Shown piece by piece: positions 28,080 through 39,152 of a DNA stretch of 64,000 bases (positions are counted from its first letter, which is position 1; each line of letters opens with the position of its first letter). The notes below the pieces were generated by a model. That model made no database searches. It was given only the letters and a program-made list of their open reading frames with translations, and had not been told where the DNA came from. A program made the translations under genes and the position numbers. The DNA is from Branchiostoma floridae (taxonomy: Eukaryota; Chordata; Leptocardii; Amphioxiformes; Branchiostomatidae), in NCBI RefSeq assembly GCF_000003815.2, contig NC_049985.1, forward strand, positions 2,548,970-2,612,969. The letters run 5' to 3'.

Positions 28080-28745
28080 GACCACTTCAGGACTGGCTAA
28101 GCCCCACCAGTGTATTTACTCTACAATTAGGGCGGATTGGTACTCTGACTACCTCTCCGACCGTAAGCTTTCAATGGCCCCTATTAGTTTGGAGAAAATG
28201 GTTTTGCCTTTTCTACAATTCTTTACTGTCTGTTTGGTAGTACTGGAAAATTTAAGAAGTCACAGCCACTACTACTAACCCTACCAGTGTATTACTTTAT
28301 AATTAGGGCGGATTGGTACTCTGACAACCTCTCCAACTTCTCCAACCATGTGAGCTTTCAATGGCCCTATTAGTTTGGAGAAAACGGTTTTGCCTTTTCT
28401 ACAATTCTTTACTTTCCCTTGGCTAGTACTGGCCGAAGTTTATTTCGCAAGGAGAGGAAAATGTAAGAACTCGCAGCCCCAGCAAACTGTATTTACTCTC
28501 TGACGACCCCTCAGACCGTTTGCTTTCGATGGACCCTTCTTAGATTGGAGAAAATGGTTTTGCCCTGTCTACAATTGGCTAGCACTGGCCAAAATTTCTT
28601 TTGCAAGGAGAGGAAAATGTAAGAACTCACAGCCACTACTAGCCCCACCAGTGTACTGTACTCTACAAATAGGGTGGATTGGTACTCTGACTACCTCTCC
28701 AACCGTGTGAGCTTTCAATGGACCCCATTAGTATGGAGAAACGGT
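28080..28745. repeat. Diverged tandem repeats in Dach intron, about 175-200 bp
   Basis: AATTAGGGCGGATTGGTACT, CTACCTCTCCAACCGT, GAGCTTTCAATGG and TAGTTTGGAGAAAA recur at about 28120, 28297, 28500 (partial) and 28665. Confidence 0.75.
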
Positions 28746-29159
28746 GAGAAAAGAAAGGCGAGTTAAGCCGGGGTTAAGGAGTGGACTGGTGAAATGTGGA
28801 GCTGAATCAAGAGTAGAGATTGGACAATTTAGGGAATGATTTGTTAGACTCTACTGAGTTAGAGTAACAATTGGTCAGCTGGTCACTTACACGTAACTGA
28901 CCCATTTCTTTTTTTTCAGTCACCAAATGGGAGGAACATGTAACTTGTAAGAACTTGGAGTAGCAGCAATACAGTGAAAGTACTTTTCAAACAGAAGTTT
29001 CAGTTGCAGATTTAATTTGATTTGTTTTTCTGTTGTTGCTGTTATTTCTTTTTTTTTGCCTTTTCTACAATTCAATACTTCCCCTTGGCTAGTTGACTTG
29101 AGAGAGAAAAATTGAAGAAATCACAGCCAGAAATACAGAATCATAAAAAAAATGAGAGA

Positions 29160-29875
29160 AAAAACAAGAACATAATCCCAACGAACCTCTGCTTGGAGAG
29201 AACAGAAAAAGAATATTGTTCCTAAATTAGAACTAGAAGAGCAGAAAAAAGGATAGAAGAACAAGACCATAAATCCAGCAAGCATTCAAGTTCAGGTTGC
29301 TGAATTTCACCTCCTGCCATAAATGCCTGCACTCTGCACAACATAAATCAACAATTCACCTTCGTCTCACCAATAACGCCACAAACTCCCGCCAAATCCG
29401 GGCCTGCCTATCAGACATGTTGAAAGTACGACTACAAATGTACCAACCACGGCCTTGGGTGTTTGGGCCTTTACTTTCCCTTGGCTAGTAGTGAATGATA
29501 TTTCTTTTATAGGGAGAGGAAAATTGAAGACATCTCAGCCTCTACTATAAGGATAAAAGGATAACATAACCCCCAACAAAACCTCTAATAGGAGAGTACA
29601 GAAAAATGATATTGTTCATAAATGAGAACTGGAATAGTATGAAAAAGAATAGAAGAACAAAGACAATAAATCCAGCAAGAATTAAAGTTCAGGTTGCTGA
29701 ATTCCACCTCCTACCATAAATGCCTCCACTCTGCACAACATAAATCAACAATTCACCTTCGTCTCACCAATAACGCCACAAACTCCCGCCAAATCCTCCC
29801 CTGCCTATCGGACATGTTGAAAGTACGACTACAAATGTACCAACCACGACCTTGGATGTTTGGGCCTCCTAGGGG
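29160..29875. repeat. 397-bp tandem duplication in Dach intron
   Basis: The block with GTTCAGGTTGCTGAATT, AATGCCTGCACTCTGCACAA, TTCACCTTCGTCTCACCAAT and GACATGTTGAAAGTACGACT occurs at 29275 and again at 29672 with few differences. Each copy is open for 60-70 codons on the plus strand, but I recognise no protein in it. Confidence 0.85.
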
Positions 29876-32800
29876 CTTAGTCCTGATCCCCCTTCCCATA
29901 ATCCAACTGTAGTCGAGATGTCTGCCCGATAGCCACCCAATATGTCAGGCTGAGTTCCGCCACAAACCAAATCAAACCCAGGTTAACCGAGATCAAATGC
30001 TCTTCATGGAATGGACAATAAACCAATATGGGTGATAACATCAGCTTATTTGGGTTCCATCCTGCCAGCGCGCAGACAGCAGAACTCAGTCTAGCACTGA
30101 AGTGGACTTTAAAGCATGTACCATGCTCAGCTCTACATGTATGTAATAAAGCGGTGCTCGAAATACAGGCAGCAACCTAAGCCAACATTACAGGTCAATG
30201 TCCCACTTCCAAGTTATTACTTCTTCAAATCTGCTACTTATCCATTATCTTTTCCTCCAGTTACTACTTATGCTTTATCAGGTTTAAGATTAAGTTGCCC
30301 CAAGCAAATGTGTTTTCGTTTGCAAGTGGCTATCTTGAGCACTGAAGGAAGGCAAGTAGAGGCTGCGACCAATGATTGTGCAAAAACTTGGCAGATTGTT
30401 AAATGAGTTCTAAGGATAAAGAATGAATATCTTAACACTTTGTGTGTCCTGTCTTTTATATCATAATTTTACAGTACTACATTGTGCATAATATCAAGGT
30501 CACACAATCTCAATTTTGATCTCTCAGCAGCCTTGTGCAAAACAAAACAATGTATATAAACCTCTGATGTGTCTAGATAATAATAAATGAGGTTACAAGA
30601 TGTAGCTACCATACATGTACATGACTACACATGTAGCTTGGGGCAAGAGCAATACTGTAGGTAGGCATAAAAAAGTACATACATATTCTATATTGGATAT
30701 CAGCCTGGTTAGGGTTGCATTATCCATGGTATCTCAATGAAGGTAAGGCATCCAGGTAATAAGATAATTCCAAATATTAGTTACTGAAACAACTGGATGT
30801 AATATTGGCCAAAATGGTCAAGACATTTCATAAAGCATCCAATGTCTTTTGATTGCCAGGTTTATACCCTAAAGATAATGATAAGTTACATACCTACAAA
30901 TGAATTGACAAATTTTGTACAAGGCTGTTCTGTTGGACTGAGCTGGTCTGGTAAACTATGGGTCGAGTTGCTTTTGACATCCCTTAAACTTCTCCCAGAC
31001 CCATGACACTTAAGGACTCTTAGGAAGGGGTCAAGAGGCGAGGCAGGGATAATGGGAAGTCAGTGATCACTTAGAAGGTTGTAACATTATCCTGACATCT
31101 TAAGACATTTCCAGCCAAGTCTTGGGCCAAAACTCATGAAGTCATAATCAAGACCAGGTCAGCCTTTTCACTCCTCCTCCGGACATACTGTAGATCATGT
31201 ATTTAAGTTTGCAGAGATTTGATTTTATGTAAGGAGAACATGGAGAGTACTCAGAGAGAGTTTGTGACAGTGCTATAGTATAAGTCATACACTGTACAGT
31301 AATGGAAACACAAGCACCTCTTAAGACAGCAAAGTCGGAAACCACCTACAAGCCCTGGGCAAGAGTGCTAAAGACGGACAGAACAGTTGCTAAATTCTAC
31401 AGTGCACGCAAGACCAACTGTCACTGATCTAACTATATGTACTAGGCCTCTGGATACAAAGCAGACAAACGCTACCAAAAATATTAACCTTCTTGGCGAA
31501 GGAAATAAACGTGGATTTGTACCTAACCTTAATACTTTGTTAGTATTCATGCATCTTCACTGTAACAGGCACCTACAACAGTACATCATAACACTGTACA
31601 AAATGTAAGAGGGCAGAAGACAGACCAAAAACTTTTGTGGTGGTTTACTGAGTTCATGGTGAAACAGTCACCACAAAAACCACAAAGTTTAACATAAAAT
31701 TCAAACCACCGCAAACACTTCTGTATTTACAGTATGCAGGGTCAGCCACAAGGTCAAACAAACAAATAACTTTCTCTTTTTATGAGAGCCTCAAAATACC
31801 ACAACCAACTGCAGCTTGGATTTATCCTGACATTTACAAATTACACTGGACTTAATTAGATTTTTGACCTATTAAAATGCCTGCAGTGCAATTTATTATC
31901 AGTCAAATGCGATCAAAATGAAGGCAAACTGGAGGATGCAATACGAACATATGTCAATCATTCTGGAGATGTAAAATACACTTCAATGCCACACTTGAAG
32001 GAGAAGTGACCTAGGTCATAGGTCAGGTCACCAAAAGGTTCTGAGTAGGTTCCCAGAAAGATTGGTGTCACTTGGGCATGTGGTGTCAATTTTTGCCCCA
32101 TAACGCTAATGACTTTGTAGAAATATGATAAATTTGTTTTTATGTGAAGTTTCAAGTTGTGGAATTTGAAGACAACAACATTAGGTCACACCAAGACAAC
32201 TTTTGCCCTATAACTCTAAGGACTCCATAGAAATATGCCACATAACTCTATTATAAAGGACTCTAATAGATACAAACAAGATAACTTTGTTTTTATGTGA
32301 AGTTTCAAGATATGAAATTCAAAGAGAACAACTTTGCGTCACACCAAGAAAACATGCTACACAGTGCTGAGCAAGACTTGGAAATCTTCAATTTACCTGT
32401 TGGGCATAAATGTGTTTGCAACAATGAACAGATCATTCAAACTCATTGACATTTGTACAAATTACAGGACAGGACAAAACAAACCACACTGATATTTTCA
32501 GTGTGTCGACTACTCAGAGACTTTTTCTGCAATCATTTGACCAAAATGGGTTTCATTCATGGGTTTGACTTGACAAATGAACAAAGTCACCAGTTGGAAT
32601 CCCAACTACATCCCAACTGTATCCACAGATTTTTGTCCCGACCTTTAGGAATACGTTTCACCTTGACCCGTGGGTTGGGTTTAAACCTGTGTTGGTAACA
32701 CCCACCTCACCTGTCAAAGTAGGGACAACATCGAATCCATCTTACACTGGCGGTAAAGCCTTTTTTTTTCAGGAATTCTTTTCAGCCCATGCTTACATAA

Positions 32801-33590
32801 TCTTTAAATTAGAACAGGTGCTTTGCCTGCCATGTGTGTTTTTTTGTCATTAGACTTTTGAACCTGCTGTCAACTTTGTTGCTCGATTAGTTGAAACCAG
32901 TTTCACAAAAAGAATTGGAAGCTCAATACTCCATTGTCATCTTGTTGGGGGCTTATTGTCTTTCAAGTTCTGTATTTTCTTTCATTTGTTCCATGAGTAC
33001 CTTAATGCCCTAGGTACATTCAAACCTGCCCAAGAAGACCACTATAAAGGGAACCAATAAAATCTGGTTAATGAGGAAAGGTGGTCACTACAGGCAAGAC
33101 TCGTAATGACTGTCGATGGGAAAAATGACTAAAGGGACCAACAAAAAATGGTCAGGTGGTCCAAATGTAGAAGTAGTCACTTACTTGTACAGGTTTCACT
33201 GAATTTAAAAGCAAAAACAAACTAGCAGGTGACTTGCCAACATTAGTTTAGTATAATACGTGCATTTTTAGGTGTAAGTGACGTTAAGATGTAAATAGTC
33301 TCAATGTAACATGTTTGTGTAGGTTTCTAATGACTCAAAGAGGACTGAAGATCTTTCAAATAAACAAATCATGCCCAAAAGCAGCCAAAACCTCACATTT
33401 GCTTAGGGATTAAGTTTAGAGGCCTTCAATTTTCACCAGGGTAGCAGGTTTCATCCTCAGGGTCAGGGGTCAAACCTTTAATATCTGTTGACCTTCCAGA
33501 CAGATGCAGATACTGGGCAGAGGTAAGAATCCTTCATCACAAGATGGCTGAGGGATTACCTGGTTACGGTCCAGCTCTTCCGCAGATGGT
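29876..33590. other. Dach intron; repeat fragments only
   Basis: No coding exon seen. Two or three diverged repeats of TTTGTTTTTATGTGAAGTTT lie at 32080-32350. A fragment of the TTTACAGTA MITE family is at 31640-31735. A diverged CAGTCAAACCTG-type element lies at about 33014-33200. Confidence 0.45.
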
Positions 33591-33599
33591 TGGGCTTAA

Positions 33600-34860
33600 G
33601 CCCCAGGAAAAGGGCAGACAGTAGCTGTCAAGGCTGGAAATCTATTCAGCCCTTAGTTAACTCGGCTCTGTCACTTGGCCAACACCCTGGTCAACTTGGC
33701 ACAACAATGTGCTCAACTCGCCCAAACACCCTGGTCAGCCTAACAGTAGTTAAACACCTTGATCAACTCGGCCAGGGCAAGGGTTACTGTTTCGTCAGTG
33801 TTTAGGGCCAACTTGACCAGGTTGCAGGGCTGCGTCATCGGTCAAGTAATTGATAAAGGTCCTTATTGTCCAACATATGCCTGTTATCCAGCTCTTTTGC
33901 ATATGGTTAGGCTTAAGCCCCAGGAAGAAAGCGGACAGTAGCTGTCAAGGCTGGAAATGTCAGCTGGAATCAGACAATTTGGCCCTATGATAACTTGGGC
34001 TCTGTCACTTGGCCCAACAACGTTGTCATGTTGGCCAAAACCCTGGTCTGGGCCAGAGCAAGGTCAGGAAAAAGCGGACAGAAGCTGTCAAGGCTGGAGA
34101 TACATGTATCTAAACTGGAATCAGACAATTTGGCCCTTTGGTAACTTGGGCTCTGTCACTTGGCCCAACAACGTTGTCAAGTTGGCCAAAACCCTAGTCA
34201 AAGACATGCCCCAAACCCTGGTCAACTTGGCCAGAGCAAGGTCAGGAAAAAGCAAACAGTAGCTGTCAAGGCTGGAAATGTCAACTGGAATCAGACAATT
34301 TGGCCCTTTGGTAACTTGGGCTCTGTCACTTGGCCTAACACACTGGTCTACTTGGCCCAACACCCTGGTGAACTCAGCCCGACACCCTGGTCAACTCTGC
34401 CCCAGAAAGAAAGCGGACGGTAGCTGTCAAGACGGGAGATCTAAACTGAAATCAGACAATTTGGCCCTTCGGTAACTCTTGGCTCTGTCCTTGGCCCAAC
34501 ACCCTGATCAACTAGGCCCATCCTGGTCAACTTGGCCCAACAATGGCTCCTATAGCCAAACAAACTCCTAGGCCAGCTTCATTCCTCTGGCAGCTTTTGA
34601 CACTACATGTATCTTATGTTGGTCCAACACCCTGGTCAGCATAGCACCCTGGTCAACTTGGCCAGGGCAAGGGTTTCCACAAAATTAGGGCCAAGTTGAC
34701 CACAGCACTGGGCAGAGTTGGCGTCATCAGCTGAGTTAATAAAAGGCTTAATTGTCCAACATATGCCTGTTACAGTCCAGCTCATACATGTATGCAGATG
34801 GTTGAATTTAAGTCTCAGGAATAAAGCAGACAGTAGCTGTCAGGGCTGGAGATCTTCACC
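33600..34860. repeat. Minisatellite, ~140-176 bp units, in Dach intron
   Basis: Units contain AGCTGTCAAGGCTGGAAATG, CTGGAATCAGACAATTTGGC, GGTAACTTGGGCTCTGTCAC and runs of CCCTGGTCAACTTGGCC. Unit starts are near 33633, 33950, 34091, 34267, 34427 and 34842. Shorter GGTCAACT-CGGCC sub-repeats occur inside. The same short words reappear at 42600-42740. Confidence 0.88.
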
Positions 34861-36530
34861 AAGTGGTTTTGTTTACACAAATCTAGAAGAAGATGGGATG
34901 CATTACAACTCTCTATCTTCATGGCTACCTTGTCCCCCCAACGGCCCCCAACGACTAGGTAGGTAGGTTAGGTACACTCAGAGCACTTAGCCTCCTCCTG
35001 CATGTGCTCTTCTGGGTGGATAACACTTTCTTCAATGCATTTTTTGCTGATTTGCACTGTTAAAGCACATATATGTACAAAATGTACATGTACAGAATAT
35101 GAGATGATACTACTACTCTACTCCAGACTCTTTTCTGATCTCTCGTTTTGTAACTCATATGGCTAAACTGAATCAGTATGTCAAGGAATGCAATGAGAAG
35201 AAAAAAATTAGTTGTGGGGGAAGGTCGAGATGGCAACTGAGGCAACTGGTCTACTTGAATTACAAATGCTGTATCTATCCAAATCCAAAATGCATCAAAA
35301 TAGAAATCATACATTTCACTTGTTACAGGCAAGCTTTGTATGTCACTTGAAAGGTCATTTCTTACTTTAAATCCTGATACATGGTACATTGCATACCAAT
35401 CTTAAATGTTATTATTACAATACAGATTTTGTTTGGTTTGAAATTTATCTTAGACTTTAATAGTGATCCATAATCACCAGTAGTGTGTTGTAAGATTCAA
35501 GGTAACAGGATTTGGGGTAATTTACTGTTTGTTGGTTAGACTTCTGTGCTTACAGTACTTTGATAAACATGGTGGGATGCGATACGGCACCTTGTTATAT
35601 GATATATTGTCAAAGAGCCTCTCATTCCATTTGGATGTAATCAGTACTTCTCGCTAATGTAGTTTCCACTGTCTCATCAGCCTTGGCGTTTGCATGCAAT
35701 CATTTTTCACTGTCAGAAGACAAAACCCCCTCCCGCGCACACAGTCACACCTCACAAACACGCTAACCCTCCAGCGTTGAGCACAAATAACACGGAAGAC
35801 AAATGTACCCCTTCCCCTTATCTTAAAGCGGAGATTTGATACTTTTCCTGATATCTGTGGTAGGTAGAATAATGGGACGGATTACCTGAACAACCAGAAA
35901 GAAGCCGCGGATTCGATACTCGCCTCAGAATTCAATTTACCAACCCAGTGCCTGGCACCATCACCAAATAAGACCATTTGTCTTTTTCTGCAGAGTTATT
36001 CGCAAGCCTCATAACACCTGATACTATAGCTGCGAAGAAATTGTGATTTAGTTGGTTTGTAACAGGGATAGTCTGTCTTTTATATGTTTCTTATTGTACT
36101 ACTTCAGTAACCTTAAAAGCTTATCTCAAAAGTGTTAGTGTAACGCTGTCTTAAATGGATTCGAATCGAGTAACGAAAGAGTTCTGTGATGTGTTCTGAG
36201 AGGAAAAAGGCGCAGAATGTCATTGTGACATTCAAGACAGCTTCTTCAAAATGCACGGCATTTGTCTGAGTCCTGAATTTAACAGCACAATGCACCCTCA
36301 GTGATTGATGATAGAATGTAAAACTGCCTCAACACTCTTAAACTTTCTAACGTGGTTTCCCTGATGCCTTGACAAGTGACTAAGCTTTCTCCAATATCTC
36401 AGCAAATATCCAACGTCCCGTTTAGCAATTGCAAAATGTTCTGATCACCAGCGCTTACATTTAGCTCTTTGCAACAGTCCCAGGCTAGCCAAGAAGCCCT
36501 GGCTGTAACTTTTTGGTAGAGTAATGCTTT
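34861..36530. other. Dach intron, no exon recognised
   Basis: Mostly unique AT-rich sequence. 35640-36010 is less repetitive and more GC-balanced than its surroundings and might hold regulatory sequence (weak). Confidence 0.3.
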
Positions 36531-36538
36531 ACCTGAAC

Positions 36539-36942
36539 CATTGAGAACCCTAAAACTGTCAGAGGATGCAGCATATAGGCTACCTCACGGATAAAGGCTA
36601 ACTAGCTTTACAGACAACAGAAACGTACCGTTGAGAACCCTGAGACTGTCTGATGACGTCTGTTTGATACCTGGATGTAGCAACATATGTGTTACCTCAC
36701 AGACAAAGGTGGACTAGCTTTACGTACCGTTGAGAACCCTAACATTGTCAGAGACTGTCTGTTTGACGCCGTCCTCGGCCTGGATACCGCAGCACATAGG
36801 TTACCTCACGGATAAAGGCAAACTAGCTTTACAGACAACAGAAACGTACCGTTGAGAACCCTGAGACTGTCAGAGGACATCTGTTTGACAGTGGCATATG
36901 GGTTACCTCGCGGATAAAGGCAACCTAGCTTTACAAACGTAC
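36539..36942 (-). repeat. Four partial tandem copies of the 3' end of the next Dach exon
   Basis: Downstream (minus strand) of the exon at 36943-37083, its SDSLRVLN end plus the following intron bases (GTAAAGCTAG, GCCTTTATCCGTGAGGTAAC) are repeated with boundaries at 36850, 36728, 36629 and 36539 (periods about 90-122 bp). Copies at 36850, 36728 and 36629 keep the donor GGTACG; the farthest reads AATGGTTCAGGTAAAG, giving a new good donor after CAG. Confidence 0.9.
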
Positions 36943-37083
36943 CGTTGAGAACCCTGAGACTGTCTGAAGATGTCTGTTTGACTCCGTCCTCGGCCTGGAT
37001 GCGTCGGCGCTGCTCCTGCTCCAGCTGCTCCAGCATTTTCCTCTTGGCCTTCTTCTCCTTCTTCAGCCTCTTCTGTAGGACAG
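36943..37083 (-). CDS. Dach: Dach coding exon (central coiled coil)
   Basis: 141 nt, phases 1-1. Acceptor CCTGTCAG, donor GTACGT. Encodes AVLQKRLKKEKKAKRK, then MLEQLEQEQRRRIQAEDGVK and QTSSDSLRVLN, the most conserved Lys-rich helix of Dachshund. Both ends of this exon are duplicated into the adjacent introns. Confidence 0.95.
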
Positions 37084-37575
37084 CTGACAGGGAAAAGGGA
37101 AACATTGTCAGGATAAACACCTATGTTTAAAGGTCTCAGAACACATACAAGGGTTTACATGGTTAAGGACCCAGTGAGGAGGGTTGATGCCCCAAACTTG
37201 GCCTTCTTCTCCTTCTTCAGCCTCTTCTGCAGGACAGCTGATGGGGAAAGGGCAACATCGTCAGGATAAACATACATGTATTATAAGGTCTCAGAACACA
37301 GTTTTTCATCTACAGGAGTTTAAGACCCAGTGAGGATGGTCGATGTCTCAAATTTCGCCGCCTTCTCCTTCTTCAGCCTCTTCTGCAGGACAGCTGACGG
37401 GGAAAAAGGGCAACATTGTCAGGATAAACACGTATATTATAAGGTCTCAAGTCTCAGAACACAGTTTTTCACCTACAGGAGTTTACAGTGAGGAGGGTCG
37501 ATGCCCCAAACTAGGTCTTCTTTTCCAGGACAGCTGATAGGGAAAAGGGCAACATCGTCAGGACAGTTATTTTTG
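37084..37575 (-). repeat. Three partial tandem copies of the 5' end of the same Dach exon
   Basis: Acceptor-side copies end at 37237, 37393 and 37533 (periods 154, 156, 140 bp). The first two keep a pyrimidine tract, CAG, and CTGTCCTGCAGAAGAGGCTG encoding VLQKRLKKEK; the third keeps only the acceptor and a few bases. After the AAGGCCAAG or AAGGCGGCGAAA word each leaves the exon match and meets a stop codon. Confidence 0.9.
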
Positions 37576-37789
37576 TTCAAAGAATCAAACACAGTGATGT
37601 TTACTGGTTAGTTGTGAATCAACAAGTAATTGAGAAATAAAAACAAATCACTGCAACTTTAAAAAATTGACAATTCACAGGTGTTTCTTCAAGTTATCAT
37701 TTTTCATTTAACATGCTGAAGTCATACATGTTGCGATGATCTACAATTTTTGTAAATGTACACCTCCACTTAAGGGAAGTAGGCACAAC

Positions 37790-37890
37790 TTCCGAGTCTG
37801 CTAGGGATTCGAACCAAGAACATTTAGATTCTAAGTTGACAGCCCCAACCACAAGACCACTTTCCACCAGATCAATCTGTGTGCCTTCAT
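37790..37890 (-). mobile_element. Degenerate tRNA-derived SINE head
   Basis: Minus strand contains CTTGGTTCGAATCCCTAGCA, a good B box, preceded by a decayed GTGGTCTTGTGGTTGGGGCT A-box region. Little body is left. Confidence 0.5.
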
Positions 37891-38079
37891 GTCTACCTTG
37901 TCCCCCTAATGACCTGGAAGTCATGGGACTAGGTAGTTAGGCACAGTCTTTATGAATAAATTTGAACCCAATGGTTCAGCCTTTAGTTAAAAACCCTAAC
38001 CACCTTGCCACCTCCATCTGTGTACCTGTACCTTGCACGGTACTTATGAGTGAATATTAACCCAGTGGTTCGGCCATAC

Positions 38080-38163
38080 CTCGACTCCTCTGCTCCTCCC
38101 CCAGTTGCTTCTCCAGGGCCTCCCTGAGTTCCCGCTCTCGTAACAACTCCATCTTCAGCTCCG
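38080..38163 (-). CDS. Dach: Dach coding exon (first coiled-coil helix)
   Basis: 84 nt, phases 1-1. Acceptor CCTCCACAG, donor GTATGG. Encodes AELKMELLRERELREALEKQ followed by LGEEQRSR, aligned with TELKMDFLRERELRETLEKQ of vertebrate DACH. Confidence 0.95.
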
Positions 38164-38729
38164 CTGTGGAGGACAGAGGAAACATTGTTAACTATTAGTC
38201 CTGTCTGTATCCTCTTCCATAGCCTCATGGCCTTTGTATGTACAAACTAATCTTATGGTTAGCACATTTACTTTCATGGAGAACTGTAGGTCCTCTGAGC
38301 TCGAAACCTTAATATAGCGGTGTCAGAATATCAAGCATCTACAATGTAGATAGCGTAAATAGTCCGTGGTTAGCAGACCTGCTTCTGGAACTAGAGAAAT
38401 GGGTTTGATCCGTGCTGTGTCGCTCACTTGCACGTTACTAGAAAGGGGTTCAGTCTTAAGGGTGGGACATGATCCACGGCTCACTGTAATTGTGGAAAAG
38501 CACTAGGGGAATTTTCCCCAGCACACAGAACCTGCATTAACTGTACATAGTGCCTGTCTTCACAACCAGAATAGCTCTTCAGTCAACTGAACAGGATTGG
38601 TATCACTTTTGGTGTAACTTTCCAGCCCACAACCTGGTGATGCAAAACCTAGATTGTAAACTGAAATATCAACACAATAAAAAGTCAAGTTCATGGTGAC
38701 TGTTAAAATAATGTCATCCTCTCACCCAC

Positions 38730-38915
38730 CTTTCTCCATGGTAACCTGCTTCTCCTGTTGCCGGGCGTTGTCGGCTGCGACCTTGAGTAACCCCTGGATG
38801 TTGGTGAGGAGCGTTTCCGTGGAGGAGATGTTCTCTGGCAGGAAGGGGGCCATACCAACCAGGCTCTGCATGGAGGGGTTTCCCTCCGAGTGGGAGTCCG
38901 GACTTTCTAATGAGT
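38730..38915 (-). CDS. Dach: Dach coding exon (start of C-terminal domain)
   Basis: 186 nt, phases 1-1. Acceptor TCCTCTAG, donor GTGGGT. Encodes NSLESPDSHSEGNP, APFLPENISS, then TETLLTNIQGLLKVAADNAR and QQEKQVTMEK, the hallmark start of the Dachshund C-terminal domain. Confidence 0.95.
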
Positions 38916-38940
38916 CTAGAGGACAAAAAAGACGATATGT

Positions 38941-39152
38941 TACTGTAAATGCATTTAAGTTCGCGGGGATTTAAGTTCGCGGTAGCGGGAAAAAGGACTT
39001 TTTGCGGTGGATTTAAGTTCGCAGTAGCACTATACACTGTAGTCTCTTACTGCCATGGAAAATGTTTGCGGTGGTTTTGAGTTCGCGGTGAAGCAGCCAT
39101 CGCAAAAATTCACGAACATTAACCCACCGCGAAAGTTTCTCCATTTACAGTA
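38941..39152. mobile_element. MITE, TACTGTAAATGCA family, 212 bp
   Basis: TACTGTAAATGCATTTAAGT at left and CCATTTACAGTA at right; interior rich in AAGTTCGCGGT and ACCGCGAA words. The same family, inverted, is at 45619-45834. Its left end is only 25 bp from the Dach exon ending at 38915, i.e. just upstream of that exon's acceptor. Confidence 0.85.

Noticed and set aside
29297..29912. Pair of similar 63-72 residue open frames
   Set aside because: They reflect the 397-bp tandem duplication; no protein family recognised and the frames are short.
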